Numbered from the stretch's first letter, positions 8,435 to 16,650 are shown. The stretch is 64,000 nucleotides of DNA from VRUE01 sp963697915 (GCA_963697915.1 OY969103.1:1054001-1118000), one strand, 5' to 3'. Notes: generated by a model from the letters alone, not told the origin. Program-made: numbers and translations.

Positions 8435-9103
8435 GTGGCGCAGGCAGGGGTGGGGGACCGGTGGCGCCCTCCGCGCGGGCGTCACCGGCTGCCGCCGGAG
8501 GTGATCGAGCGCTCCCAGCGCGAACGGCTGCTGGAGGCGGCGGTCGAGGCGGTTGCCGCCAAGGGCTACGCGGCGGTCACGGTCGGTGACCTGACCAAGC
8601 TCGCCGGGGTCTCGCGCACCACCTTCTACGCCCAGTTCGAGGACAAGGAGGCCTGCTTCCTCGCCGCCTACGACCGCGCGGTCGAGGGACTGGTGCGCCA
8701 AGTCGTCAGCGCCTACGAGGCGGCCGACCGGTGGCCGGAGCGGGCGAGGGCCGGCCTCGAGGCGCTGCTCGAAGCGCTTGCCGGGCAGCCCGAGCTGGCC
8801 CGCCTGGCGCTGGTCGACATCGGCTCCGCCGGGCCGGCCGCGCAGCGCCGCCACCGGGCGGCGATCCAGCGGCTGACCCCGCTCTTCGACGAGGGCCGCG
8901 ACTTCGCCCCGGGCGGACGCGGCCTGCCGGCCAACACTTCGCGGATGGCGATCGGCGGCGTCACCGGCCTGATCTCCGACGAGCTGGTCGCCGGACGGGC
9001 GGCGCAGCTTCCGGGGTTGCTTTCGGACGTGCTTTTTGCCACGCTGGTCCCGTATATCGGCCCAGATGCGGCTACCAGGGAGGTGGGCAGGCTGATTCGA
9101 TAA
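8435..9103 (+). CDS. TetR family regulator (paralogue 2 of 3)
   Basis: The 222-residue product has 'ERLLEAAVEAVAAKGYAAVTVGDLTKLAGVSRTTFYAQFEDKEACF' as the DNA-binding head and a ligand domain ending 'VLFATLVPYIGPDAATREV'. That ending matches paralogue 3 (VPYVGPAAATEEM) and resembles paralogue 1, so the three arose by duplication. The GTG start is 3 nt after the preceding stop, which implies one transcript. No enzyme gene is attached to the trio, so what it controls is unclear. Confidence 0.88.
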   Translation: MAQAGVGDRWRPPRGRHRLPPEVIERSQRERLLEAAVEAVAAKGYAAVTVGDLTKLAGVSRTTFYAQFEDKEACFLAAYDRAVEGLVRQVVSAYEAADRWPERARAGLEALLEALAGQPELARLALVDIGSAGPAAQRRHRAAIQRLTPLFDEGRDFAPGGRGLPANTSRMAIGGVTGLISDELVAGRAAQLPGLLSDVLFATLVPYIGPDAATREVGRLIR

Positions 9104-9112
9104 ACGTCTCCG

Positions 9113-9131
9113 TACATGTAGCCGCTATGAT
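9113..9131 (+). promoter_or_regulatory. Palindrome and possible -10 element before TetR paralogue 3
   Basis: An 8-bp palindrome TACATGTA (9113-9120) is followed 5 nt later by TATGAT (9126-9131), which resembles a -10 hexamer. The third TetR gene starts at 9169. Overlap of a palindrome with the -35 to -10 spacer is the usual arrangement for TetR autoregulation. The element lies in the 65-nt gap after paralogue 2 and would give paralogue 3 its own promoter. Confidence 0.4.
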
Positions 9132-9168
9132 CTATAGACCCGATAGTTCACCCCTGACGGTCAGGCCG

Positions 9169-9771
9169 ATGGCAACCGAAACGCGGCGGCGACAGATCCT
9201 CGAAGCGATGGTGCGGGTCGTCGGCAGGAAGGGCTACAAGGACACCTCGGTGGCCGATGTGATCGCCGAGGCGGATGTCTCCCGGACCACCTTCTACAAG
9301 CACTTCGAGGACAAGCGCGAGTGCTTCCTCGCCGCCTACGAGATGGCGACGGAGCGGATCCTCGCCGCGGTGATCGCCAACTGCGACGCCGAGCGCGACT
9401 GGTTGGAGCGAGTCCGGACCGGGCTGAAGACGATCGTCGAGCTGTTCGCCCTCGACCCCGAGCTGGCCCGCACCGCGATCGTCGAGGTCGCCGCCGCCGG
9501 AGCCGACGCCCGCGCTCTGCACTGGGACGCGATCACCAGGTTCACCGAGTTTCTCGGCGACGGTGAGCAGCTTGCCGGGGACCGCGAGCTGCCCGACAAC
9601 ATCGCCCTGATGGCGGGCGGCGCCGTCTCCGGGCTGATCTTCGACGAGCTGCTCACAGGTCGCGCCGAGCGCCTCCCCGAGCTCCTCCCCGACCTGCTCT
9701 TCGCCCTGCTCGTCCCCTACGTCGGGCCGGCGGCGGCGACCGAAGAGATGCGGCGGGCAGCGGCGGGCTGA
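9169..9771 (+). CDS. TetR family regulator (paralogue 3 of 3)
   Basis: A 200-residue TetR regulator with the head 'RRQILEAMVRVVGRKGYKDTSVADVIAEADVSRTTFYKHFEDKRECF' and the shared ending 'LLFALLVPYVGPAAATEEM'. I chose the ATG at 9169; an in-frame ATG at 9127 would add 14 residues but overlaps the TATGAT element, so it is less likely. It lies 65 nt after paralogue 2 and converges on the sigma-factor gene. The ligand domain is similar enough to paralogue 2 that they may bind related ligands or form heterodimers; that is inference. Confidence 0.87.
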   Translation: MATETRRRQILEAMVRVVGRKGYKDTSVADVIAEADVSRTTFYKHFEDKRECFLAAYEMATERILAAVIANCDAERDWLERVRTGLKTIVELFALDPELARTAIVEVAAAGADARALHWDAITRFTEFLGDGEQLAGDRELPDNIALMAGGAVSGLIFDELLTGRAERLPELLPDLLFALLVPYVGPAAATEEMRRAAAG

Positions 9772-9805
9772 GGCTCCCGCCCCTCCACCCAGCCGCCCCT
9801 CCTCC

Positions 9806-10321
9806 CTAGATCGTGCCGATCGCGCGGCGCAGCTTCGCCCGCACTCGGTGCAGGCGGACCTTGACGGTGCCGACGGGGATGCCGAGGCGGCGGGCGATCG
9901 CCACCTGGGTCATGTCCTCGTCGTAGCGCAGCCTCACGAGCTGGCGGTCGCGCTCGTTGAGGCGACCGAGCGCGGCGTGCAGGTCGGCCTGTTCGACGGT
10001 GGCGATGACGCGCTCGTCGTCGGCACCCTCCTGGACCTCGAACATGTCGACCGGGCTCGGCCGGACCTTCTTGAATTCACCGAGCGCCTCGTTGCGGACG
10101 ATCGTCGCCAGCCAGGGCCGGCGTTTGCGCCGGTCGCGCAACGAGTCGCGTCGCTGCCAGGCGCGCAAGACGGCGGCCTGGGCGAGGTCCTCGGCCTCGA
10201 GGTCGTGCCTCGCGTAGCGGTAGGCGATCCGCTTGCAGGTCCTCTGCACTTCGCCCCAGTCCCAGTCGTCCGGCGATTCCTCCCCATTGCCCGAACGCTG
10301 ATCGAGACGCCGTAGCTCCAC
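9806..10321 (-). CDS. ECF-type RNA polymerase sigma factor
   Basis: The 171-residue product has sigma-70 region 2 ('HDLEAEDLAQAAVLRAWQ' and 'RPWLATIVRNEALGEFKK') and region 4 ('LNERDRQLVRLRYDEDMTQ' then 'GIPVGTVKVRLHRVRAKLR'), with no region 1 or 3, as expected for the extracytoplasmic-function group. It starts at a GTG. No anti-sigma gene is adjacent; the divergent neighbour is a methyltransferase separated by only 66 nt containing a perfect inverted repeat. How this sigma factor is controlled is therefore not evident. Confidence 0.9.
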   Translation of the reverse strand: MELRRLDQRSGNGEESPDDWDWGEVQRTCKRIAYRYARHDLEAEDLAQAAVLRAWQRRDSLRDRRKRRPWLATIVRNEALGEFKKVRPSPVDMFEVQEGADDERVIATVEQADLHAALGRLNERDRQLVRLRYDEDMTQVAIARRLGIPVGTVKVRLHRVRAKLRRAIGTI

Positions 10322-10326
10322 GATCG

Positions 10327-10370
10327 GATCAAACTAGCATATTTGATCAATGGAACGATACATATTGTTC
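10327..10370. promoter_or_regulatory. Two inverted repeats in a divergent promoter
   Basis: Between the sigma factor and the methyltransferase the sequence becomes AT-rich. GATCAAA (10327-10333) is repeated inverted as TTTGATC (10342-10348), and just after it GAAC (10353-10356) pairs with GTTC (10367-10370). The layout suggests an operator and core promoter elements for both genes. No regulator can be named. Confidence 0.45.
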
Positions 10371-10387
10371 GACATTCTCATAGCTCC

Positions 10388-11191
10388 ATGAAAACGCAAG
10401 CAGCGGCCGGGGAGGAGCGCCTGGGCGCGGAACATGCCTACGAGGCGATCGCGCCCGTCTACGACGACTTCACCGCCCACCACGACTACGAGCTGTGGCT
10501 GGGAAACCTCCTGCCGGAGCTCCGCCGCCACGGGTTGCGCGGGCACCGCCTGCTCGACGTCGGCTGCGGCACCGGGAAGAGCTTCCTGCCGATGCTCGAC
10601 CGGGGCTGGGAGGTCACCGCCTGCGACCTCTCGCCGACGATGGTCGAGCGGGCCCGGGCGAAGGTCGGCAACACGGTGCGGCTCGAGGTGGCGGACATGC
10701 GGGAGCTGCCGGTCTACGGCGAGTTCGATCTCGTCTGGGCGCTCGACGATGCCGTCAACTACCTGCTCAGCGCCGGGGAGATGGCCGAAGCGCTGAGCGG
10801 CATGCGGGCCAACCTCGCCCCCCACGGGCTGCTGATGTTCGACGTCAACACGCTGCACGCCTACCGCACCTTCTTTGCCGAAGAACATCGAGTCGAGCAA
10901 GGAGGGAGGGGGCTCGTCTGGCGGGGCCAGGCATCGAGCGAGGCGCCGCCCGGGTCGATCAGCGAAGCCCACTTCGAGATCGAGGCCGCCGGCGGAGAGG
11001 ACGAGGCCGAGACCCATGTGCACCGGCAGCGCCACTTCCCCGAGACGGAGCTGCGGGAGCTGCTGGCGGCGGCCGGGCTCGATTGCCTCGACGTCTTCGG
11101 CCACGGCTTCGACGCCGTGCTCGAGCAGCCGGCCGACGACCTGGCCCACACCAAGGCCGTCTACATCGCCCGCCCCGCGCGCGCGGCTTGA
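10388..11191 (+). CDS. Class I SAM-dependent methyltransferase
   Basis: The 267-residue product has the Rossmann-type SAM site 'RLLDVGCGTGKSFLPML' near residue 55, an acidic strand end 'VTACDLSPTMVERAR', and motif 'FDLVWALDDAVNYLL'. The segment 'AYEAIAPVYDDFTAHHDYELWLGNLLPEL' at the N-terminus is common in small-molecule methyltransferases. I start it at the ATG at 10388, because the 15 codons before it fall in the AT-rich promoter. The acceptor substrate is not recognisable. It is divergent from the ECF sigma gene and followed by a long non-coding stretch. Confidence 0.8.
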   Translation: MKTQAAAGEERLGAEHAYEAIAPVYDDFTAHHDYELWLGNLLPELRRHGLRGHRLLDVGCGTGKSFLPMLDRGWEVTACDLSPTMVERARAKVGNTVRLEVADMRELPVYGEFDLVWALDDAVNYLLSAGEMAEALSGMRANLAPHGLLMFDVNTLHAYRTFFAEEHRVEQGGRGLVWRGQASSEAPPGSISEAHFEIEAAGGEDEAETHVHRQRHFPETELRELLAAAGLDCLDVFGHGFDAVLEQPADDLAHTKAVYIARPARAA

Positions 11192-11580
11192 CCCGCCGAC
11201 CCCTTCGCCAGTCCGCTGCCCACGCCTGAGCCGATCGAGCGCGGTCGTCGCCACCGGCCCATGGAAACCAACGGGGTCCCTAACGAGTCTTGCCAGGCAG
11301 TGATCCAGATCGGCGACTCAAATCCTTCTCGGCCTTCGGCAATACGACGGTGGTCTGTGAGGTGAGGCAAACCCCTACTACGTGAGATGAGATAGTCAGC
11401 TTTGCCGGTGTCTCTCAACACCACACATTGGGTAAGGCTGCTCAAACGTACAGTGACGTACTGTGACAGTTAGTTTTTGGAACTGCTCTGGATGCTTCGC
11501 GCGTCTTCCCTGCAATGGTCCAAAAAAGTTGGTTTAGGCACTCGATCTACTCTCTCTTGGTACGCGAAAGTGTGTGCGTT
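11192..11580. other. Non-coding, relatively AT-rich gap with a tandem 10-mer
   Basis: About 390 nt with no convincing gene. Short frames exist but lack homology and host-like codon use. A tandem imperfect repeat, CGTACAGTGA (11447-11456) followed directly by CGTACTGTGA (11457-11466), may be a regulatory site. The composition is clearly lower in G+C than the flanks, as in decayed or acquired DNA. Confidence 0.5.
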
Positions 11581-11608
11581 TTGAATCCGATAACAAGCTA
11601 CTTATATT
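11581..11608 (+). promoter_or_regulatory. Sigma-70-type promoter for the XRE gene
   Basis: TTGAAT (11581-11586) and TATATT (11603-11608) are separated by 16 nt. Transcription would begin near 11615, about 30 nt before the GTG start of the small HTH gene. Confidence 0.5.
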
Positions 11609-11646
11609 CTGTAGACTCGTACGACCGTAGCTGGCACGCTCCGCGC

Positions 11647-11895
11647 GTGTCGGAAACGGCTCTCAAGGCCCTGGGCGAAGCGATACGCGCCCGGCGGGGG
11701 GAAATCGGTGGACTCTCTCAGGAGGGTCTGGCTGACCTTGCTGGAATGCACCGCACCTACGTCAGCGAGATCGAGCGCGGCCTGCGCAACCCCAGCTTCC
11801 GCAACCTCTTCAAGATCGCGGCCGCACTCGAAGTGCCGCTTTCCGAGCTGGTCGCCCGCGCCGAGCAGATCGTCGGCAGCCAGACCGTAGCCTGA
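11647..11895 (+). CDS. Small XRE-family HTH regulator
   Basis: An 82-residue protein that is almost entirely a Cro/C1-type helix-turn-helix: 'ALKALGEAIRARRGEIGGLSQEGLADLAGMHRTYVSEIERGLRNPSFRNLFKIAAALEVPLSELV'. I prefer the GTG at 11647; the upstream frame runs through the visible promoter and has non-host composition. It is a stand-alone regulator 8 nt before the 3' end of tRNA-Asp on the opposite strand. Such small XRE proteins often come from mobile elements, and the lower-GC DNA before it agrees with that. Targets are unknown. Confidence 0.85.
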   Translation: MSETALKALGEAIRARRGEIGGLSQEGLADLAGMHRTYVSEIERGLRNPSFRNLFKIAAALEVPLSELVARAEQIVGSQTVA

Positions 11896-11903
11896 ACCAG
11901 AGA

Positions 11904-11977
<74 letters not shown>

Positions 11978-12011
11978 TGGGCGGGGCGACAATCGCCCGG
12001 CGGGGATTATC

Positions 12012-13049
12012 TCAGGGTCGCTGGATTTGCAGCTCGAAGGGTCCGCCGCCGGGCTGGCGGGACTGGATCGCAACGCGCAGGCTGGACTGACCGCAGACGG
12101 TGAAGTTGAGCGGCCGGCCGTCGCCGAGACCGTGGCTCGCGGCGCGCAGCGGCCGGCCGGCGGGACCGACCAGGCGCACCTCGTAACGGCCACGATCGGC
12201 GGGCCGCAGGCTGACCGTGCCGTCGAGCGGGGTCGGGAAGGACCTGACCACCGGTCCGCCACGCCGGGAGGGGACCTGGGTGCTGAGGCTGAGGACGGTG
12301 CGGCCCGCCCAGGGCTGCAGGACGTCGCGGCGGATCGCCGCGAACGCCGCCTCGTCGGGTTCGAGGGCACCCAGCCAGCGCCAGCGCAACCCGCTGTCGG
12401 GGAAGTGGAGGCGGGCGTAGGCCTCGGCGAAGGCCTCGCCCGGGTCGCGGTAGTAATTGACGCCGAGGCTGCCGGGGAAGACCTGGCGCGCCCGCCGCAG
12501 GCGGCAGACGCGCTCCTGGCTGGCCCAGTGCGCCGTGCCCCAGTCGAGTGGCATCGGGAAGGGCGACGGGCTCTCGCGGTGGTTGGCGACGTGGTGGCCG
12601 TACTCGTGGGCGAGGACGAACTCGCGGCTGGCCCCGTCCGGCGCGGGGGCGTCGCTGCCGCTGATCACGATTTTGCTCTCGCTAGCGTAGTAGCAGGCCT
12701 GGGCGCCGTAGCCGCAGTCGAACTCGATCTCCGACGGGGTGTCGAGCTGCACTTCCAGCAACGACATCTCCGGGCCGTGGATCAAGCTGCCGAGAAAAGT
12801 GGCGACCGCCCTTGGGTCGGCCGCCGTGCAGTGCGCCTGGCAGGCCGGGGTGACCGAGATCGCGACGCTGGTGCCGCTGCCGTCGTCGATCGGGTAGCGG
12901 CTCGTCCACGCGCTGGCCGAGACCCGCGCCGAGCCGGCGTCGGCGCGGTGGATGACCGTGTCGTGTCGGACTCCCGCCGTCGCCGCCGGGGCGACGAGGA
13001 GGAGGATCATGGCTATGCCCGCAAGCGCCCCCGCCGGGCGCTTGCTCAA
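12012..13049 (-). CDS. Secreted zinc metalloprotease-like protein
   Basis: The 345-residue protein begins with a signal peptide (positive start, 'AGALAGIAMILLLVAPAA' core, cleavage near 'ATAG'). The catalytic motif 'VLAHEYGHHVANH' at about residue 147 is the HExxH of zinc proteases, and 'DPGEAFAEAYARL' downstream could supply the third ligand (Glu). After residue 250 comes a beta-rich tail ('GTVSLRPADRGRYEVRLVGPAG') resembling a C-terminal prepeptidase-type domain. It would act outside the cell. The gene is divergent from the metallo-beta-lactamase gene. The precise peptidase family is not assigned. Confidence 0.75.
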   Translation of the reverse strand: MSKRPAGALAGIAMILLLVAPAATAGVRHDTVIHRADAGSARVSASAWTSRYPIDDGSGTSVAISVTPACQAHCTAADPRAVATFLGSLIHGPEMSLLEVQLDTPSEIEFDCGYGAQACYYASESKIVISGSDAPAPDGASREFVLAHEYGHHVANHRESPSPFPMPLDWGTAHWASQERVCRLRRARQVFPGSLGVNYYRDPGEAFAEAYARLHFPDSGLRWRWLGALEPDEAAFAAIRRDVLQPWAGRTVLSLSTQVPSRRGGPVVRSFPTPLDGTVSLRPADRGRYEVRLVGPAGRPLRAASHGLGDGRPLNFTVCGQSSLRVAIQSRQPGGGPFELQIQRP

Positions 13050-13205
13050 GGGGCGGGTCCCGGGAAAAAGCGCGTGTCAGCCGTCAGCGCCATCGTCATC
13101 GAGTGACCGAACACGGTAGCTCGCCTTCGCAGCCTTCGCAACGAATTCATCCCCCACCGTCGTACCCAAGCTCAGCCGCGCTTGTCTGACAGACTTCGTC
13201 GCGCG

Positions 13206-13958
13206 GTGATCATCGAGCGAACCGAGAACCCGACCTGGCTTTCGAATGCCTACCTGGTGGCCGACGAAGCGGGCGGAACCGGGGTGCTGATCGACGGCAA
13301 CGACGAGCTCGGGCCGCTGCTCGAGCGGGCAGAGCGGGACGGGATCGAGATCACCCACGTCCTCGTCACCCACCCCCACCCCGACCACGTCGCCGGCCTC
13401 GCCGAGGCACGGCAGCGGCTCGACAACCCGCCCCTGGTCTGCCACCCCGAGACCGCTGCCGAGCTCGGCGACGAGGTCGAGCTGACGCTCGCCGACGGCG
13501 AGAAGCTGAGCACCGGCGGCCTCGCGATCGAGGCGATCCTCACCCCCGGCCACGCGACGGGCCACCTGGCGCTGCTCGTCAACGGCACCGACCTCTTCAC
13601 CGCCGACGTCCTCTTCAAGGGCACGGTCGGCGGCACGATGGCCCCCGGCGCCAGCGGCATCGACGACCTGCGCGCCTCGGTGATGCGGCTGATGGAGCTG
13701 CCGCCGGAGACGGCGGTCCACCCCGGCCACCGCGAGCCGACCACGATCGGCGCCGAGCACGAGGACAACCCCTTCGTGCGCATCTGGCGCGGGCTCGACG
13801 AGACCGGCGCGGAGGAGGTCACGGTCTGGGACCGGCCGGCCACGCTGAAGCTCTGGGCGCCCGACTACGACGGCGGCAACAAGGCCTGGATCCGCTTCGG
13901 CGACGACGGCGGCGAGGCGATCGTCGGCGGCTCGCAGGTAGTGCGCTCCGCCGACTGA
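13206..13958 (+). CDS. Metallo-beta-lactamase-fold hydrolase (glyoxalase II-like)
   Basis: The 250-residue product carries the metal-binding 'THPHPDHVAGL' (HxHxDH) near residue 57, 'TPGHATGHLALLV' near 115, 'FTADVLFKG' with the bridging aspartate, and 'HPGHREPTT' near 178. These are the ligands of the two-metal glyoxalase II/MBL fold. The start is uncertain: a GTG at 13206 gives a normal N-terminus, while a TTG at 13182 would add eight residues. It overlaps the next gene by one base (TGATG), so the FHA protein is probably co-translated. Its substrate, probably a thioester or other ester, is unknown. Confidence 0.82.
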   Translation: MIIERTENPTWLSNAYLVADEAGGTGVLIDGNDELGPLLERAERDGIEITHVLVTHPHPDHVAGLAEARQRLDNPPLVCHPETAAELGDEVELTLADGEKLSTGGLAIEAILTPGHATGHLALLVNGTDLFTADVLFKGTVGGTMAPGASGIDDLRASVMRLMELPPETAVHPGHREPTTIGAEHEDNPFVRIWRGLDETGAEEVTVWDRPATLKLWAPDYDGGNKAWIRFGDDGGEAIVGGSQVVRSAD

Positions 13959-14623
13959 TGGACCAACCGACCAGCGCCGCCGAGCTGAAGGCCCAGATCG
14001 AGGCCGAACGCGGCGGCCGGCCCTTCCTCGTCTACCGCGACGGCGGCGGCACGCAGCGCATCCTCGTCGCCGAGGAGGGCGGCACGGCGCTCTGGGTCGG
14101 CCGCGGCGACTCCGCCGACCTGCGGCTCGACTGGGACGCCGAGGTCTCCGCCCTGCACGCCCAGATCGAGGTCGTGCGCGGCGAGTGCACCCTGCTCGAC
14201 GACGGCCTCTCCCGCAACGGCTCCTTCGTCGGCGAGCAGCGGGTCGACGGGCGGCGGCGCCTGCGCGACGGCGACGCGCTGCGCTTCGGCCGCACCACCG
14301 TGCTCTTCCGCCGGCCCGGCGAGGCCGCGCCCGAGGCCACGGTGATCGCCGGCGAGGTGCCGGCCGCGGCGACGATCTCCCCCGGCCAGCGCCGCGTCCT
14401 GCTCGCCCTCTGCCGTCCATACAAGGACGAGGCACAGTTCACGACCCCGGCGACCAACCAGGCGATCGCGACCGAGCTGCACCTCAGCGTCGACGCGGTC
14501 AAGACCCACATGCGTGCCCTCTTCGAGAAGCTCGGCGTCGGCGATCTGCCGCAGAACCAGAAGCGCGCCGCCCTCGCCGAGCGCGCCCTGCAGAGCGGCG
14601 TGATAAACCGGCGCGAGCTTTAG
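13958..14623 (+). CDS. FHA domain protein with C-terminal HTH
   Basis: A 221-residue two-domain protein. Residues about 40-125 form an FHA phosphothreonine-binding domain (LWVGRGDSADLRL, SALHAQIE, LSRNGSFVG, LRDGDALRFG). Residues about 145-215 form a winged/LuxR-like DNA-binding domain ('SPGQRRVLLALCRPY', 'ATNQAIATELHLSVDAVKTHMRALFEKLGV'). The combination suggests a transcription factor whose partner is a Ser/Thr-kinase substrate; no kinase is in the window. It is coupled to the MBL hydrolase upstream and 24 nt before the FtsH-like gene, whose expression it may affect. Confidence 0.85.
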   Translation: MDQPTSAAELKAQIEAERGGRPFLVYRDGGGTQRILVAEEGGTALWVGRGDSADLRLDWDAEVSALHAQIEVVRGECTLLDDGLSRNGSFVGEQRVDGRRRLRDGDALRFGRTTVLFRRPGEAAPEATVIAGEVPAAATISPGQRRVLLALCRPYKDEAQFTTPATNQAIATELHLSVDAVKTHMRALFEKLGVGDLPQNQKRAALAERALQSGVINRREL

Positions 14624-14647
14624 CCCCCCCGGCGCGTTGGTTGTGGC

Positions 14648-16147
14648 ATGACCGACGTGCAGAACTTCTTCTTCGACTGGTATCCCGTCTTCGGGGTCAT
14701 CTTCATGTTCGCCCTGCTGCTCGTCTTCGTGACGCTCCTGCGCGGGACGCTGGGGGCAACCAAACCGGAGACGGTAAAGGCGAGCAAGACCGAGCCGGTG
14801 CTGTGGGAGGAGGTGCAGGGGGTCGACGCCGCCAAGGAGGAGCTGATCGACGTCACCGAATGGTTGCGTGACCCCGACCGCTTCGCCGCCCTCGGTGCCA
14901 AGGCGCCGCGCGGGGTGCTGCTCTTCGGCCCACCCGGGACCGGCAAGACGATGCTGGCGCGGGCGGTCGCCGCGCAGGCTGGCGTCGACTTCTTCTCCGC
15001 CTCGGGATCGAGCTTCGTCGAGATGTTCGTGGGGAGGGGTGCTGCCCGCATCCGGCGCCTGTTCAAAGAGGCGCGCAAGTCGGGCCGGGCCGTCGTCTTC
15101 ATCGACGAGCTGGACGCGGTCGGGGGAGCGCGTTCCAGCAGCGGTGGGGACGGCGGCTCGAGTGAGCGTGAGCAGGCGCTGAACCAGCTCCTGGTCGAGC
15201 TCGACGGCTTCGAGAAGGACGCCGGGACGGTGATCGTGATCGCCGCCTCCAACCACGTCGACAAGCTCGACCGGGCGCTGCTGCGGCCGGGCCGCTTCGA
15301 CCGCCAGGTGCTGGTCGCGCCGCCCGACCGCAACGGTCGCGAGGCGATCCTCCGCGCCCACGCCAAGGGCAAGCCGCTCGGCCCCGACCTCGACCTCACC
15401 GACGTCGCCCGCAAGACGACCGGGATGACCGGCGCCCAGCTGGCCAACGCGCTCAACGAGGGGGCGATCATCGCCGGCCGCGCGGGACGCAAAGCCATGG
15501 CACGCGAGGACCTCGACGAGGCGCTGCTGCGCCAGTCGGTTGGCTCGCGGCAGGCGCGACGGCTGAACCAGAAGGAGCGTCGGATCGTCGCCTACCACGA
15601 GGCGGGGCACGCGCTCTGCCGCCACCTGCTCGGCCTCGACCCGCCGGAGATCCTCAGCATCGTGCCGCGCGGGCCGGCGCTCGGCTTCGTCGGCCACTCA
15701 CCCCAGGAAGACACCTACCTGAAGTCGCGCGAGGAGCTGCTCGACGAGCTCGTCACCCTGCTCGGCGGCCGCGCCGCCGAGGAAGAGGTGATGGGTGAGT
15801 CCTACTCGGGCGCCGTCGACGACCTCTCCCGCGTCCACATGGTCTGCCGCCAGATGGTCGCCGAGTTCGGCATGGGGGTCGCGATGGATGCCGACGGCGC
15901 CTCGCCGATCGCCCTGCCGACCAACGACTACGCGCTCTCCGACCGCACCCGTCGCGACGTCGACGTGGCGGCGATGAACCTGGCCCGCGAGGCCTACCGC
16001 CGAGCGCGCGAGCTGCTTACCGAGAATCGCGAGTGCCTCGACGACCTCGCTGCAAACGCGCTCGAGCGCGAGACGCTGACCCGCGAGGACCTCGACGAGA
16101 TCTTCGCCGCGCACGCGCTCACGGAACCAGCCCTGACCAGAACTTGA
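14648..16147 (+). CDS. FtsH-like AAA+ membrane metalloprotease, short form
   Basis: The protein has 499 residues. It has one N-terminal membrane segment ('VFGVIFMFALLLVFVTLL'), then an AAA+ module with Walker A 'GPPGTGKT', Walker B 'VVFIDELDAVGG' and 'RPGRFDRQ' at the arginine-finger helix, and a protease domain with 'HEAGHALCRHL' and the third zinc ligand in 'YSGAVDDLSRV'. Classical FtsH has about 640 residues with two membrane helices around a periplasmic domain; here that domain and one helix are absent. It should degrade membrane or cytosolic proteins with ATP. It overlaps the convergent padR gene by 29 nt. A full-length FtsH may exist elsewhere. Confidence 0.9.
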   Translation: MTDVQNFFFDWYPVFGVIFMFALLLVFVTLLRGTLGATKPETVKASKTEPVLWEEVQGVDAAKEELIDVTEWLRDPDRFAALGAKAPRGVLLFGPPGTGKTMLARAVAAQAGVDFFSASGSSFVEMFVGRGAARIRRLFKEARKSGRAVVFIDELDAVGGARSSSGGDGGSSEREQALNQLLVELDGFEKDAGTVIVIAASNHVDKLDRALLRPGRFDRQVLVAPPDRNGREAILRAHAKGKPLGPDLDLTDVARKTTGMTGAQLANALNEGAIIAGRAGRKAMAREDLDEALLRQSVGSRQARRLNQKERRIVAYHEAGHALCRHLLGLDPPEILSIVPRGPALGFVGHSPQEDTYLKSREELLDELVTLLGGRAAEEEVMGESYSGAVDDLSRVHMVCRQMVAEFGMGVAMDADGASPIALPTNDYALSDRTRRDVDVAAMNLAREAYRRARELLTENRECLDDLAANALERETLTREDLDEIFAAHALTEPALTRT

Positions 16148-16625
16148 CCATCCCCCGCTCGTGGATGAGGCCCAGGTCCAGGGCCAGCCGCATGCCGCGC
16201 GGGACCTCGTCGCCGCCGTTCTTCTTCAGCTCTTCGTACTCCTCCAGCTTGCGCTGGTGGGCGGCGAGCTGAGCGGCGGCCAGCGCCTCCGGCTCGGCAC
16301 CCATCGCTAGCTTCAGGGTGCCGGGGTCGCGAATCTCGACCAGGTCTTCGGTCGGCTCGCGCCGCCACGCCGCGAGCGCCTCACGGCCGGCGTCGGTCAG
16401 CTCGTAGAAGCGGCGGCGGCGCCCGCCGTCCTCGCGCCGCTCGTCGAGCAGGCCGGCCACGGCGAGGCGCTCGCATTCGTTGTAGAGCTGGGTATGGGGA
16501 ACAGACCAGAAGTTGAAGATGCTGACCTGGGCCGCCTGCTTGAGGTCGTAGGGCGTCGCCGGCGCCATCTCCTCGAGCAGGCCGAGGACGACGTAGGAGG
16601 TTTCCGTGAGGCGTGGATTTGACAC
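16119..16625 (-). CDS. PadR family regulator
   Basis: The 168-residue product has the PadR winged helix ('TSYVVLGLLEEMAPATPYDLKQ', 'VPHTQLYNECERLAVAGLLDERRE', 'RRRFYELTDAGREAL') and a C-terminal coiled-coil dimer region (about residues 120-150, rich in Ala/Glu/Lys). It starts at a GTG and diverges from the carotenoid oxygenase gene; a perfect GGTTCA-gat-TGAACC palindrome lies in the 57-nt gap. PadR proteins repress a divergent gene and themselves and are released by small molecules, so the oxygenase is the likely target. Confidence 0.9.
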   Translation of the reverse strand: MSNPRLTETSYVVLGLLEEMAPATPYDLKQAAQVSIFNFWSVPHTQLYNECERLAVAGLLDERREDGGRRRRFYELTDAGREALAAWRREPTEDLVEIRDPGTLKLAMGAEPEALAAAQLAAHQRKLEEYEELKKNGGDEVPRGMRLALDLGLIHERGMVKFWSGLVP

Positions 16626-16650
16626 CGGTGGCAGCCTAGCCTACAGTTCG

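Noticed and set aside
11161..11445. 94-codon minus-strand frame in the gap before the XRE gene
   Set aside because: Overlaps the end of the methyltransferase and lacks host-like codon use; part of it looked like a worn tRNA T-arm but no cloverleaf could be built.
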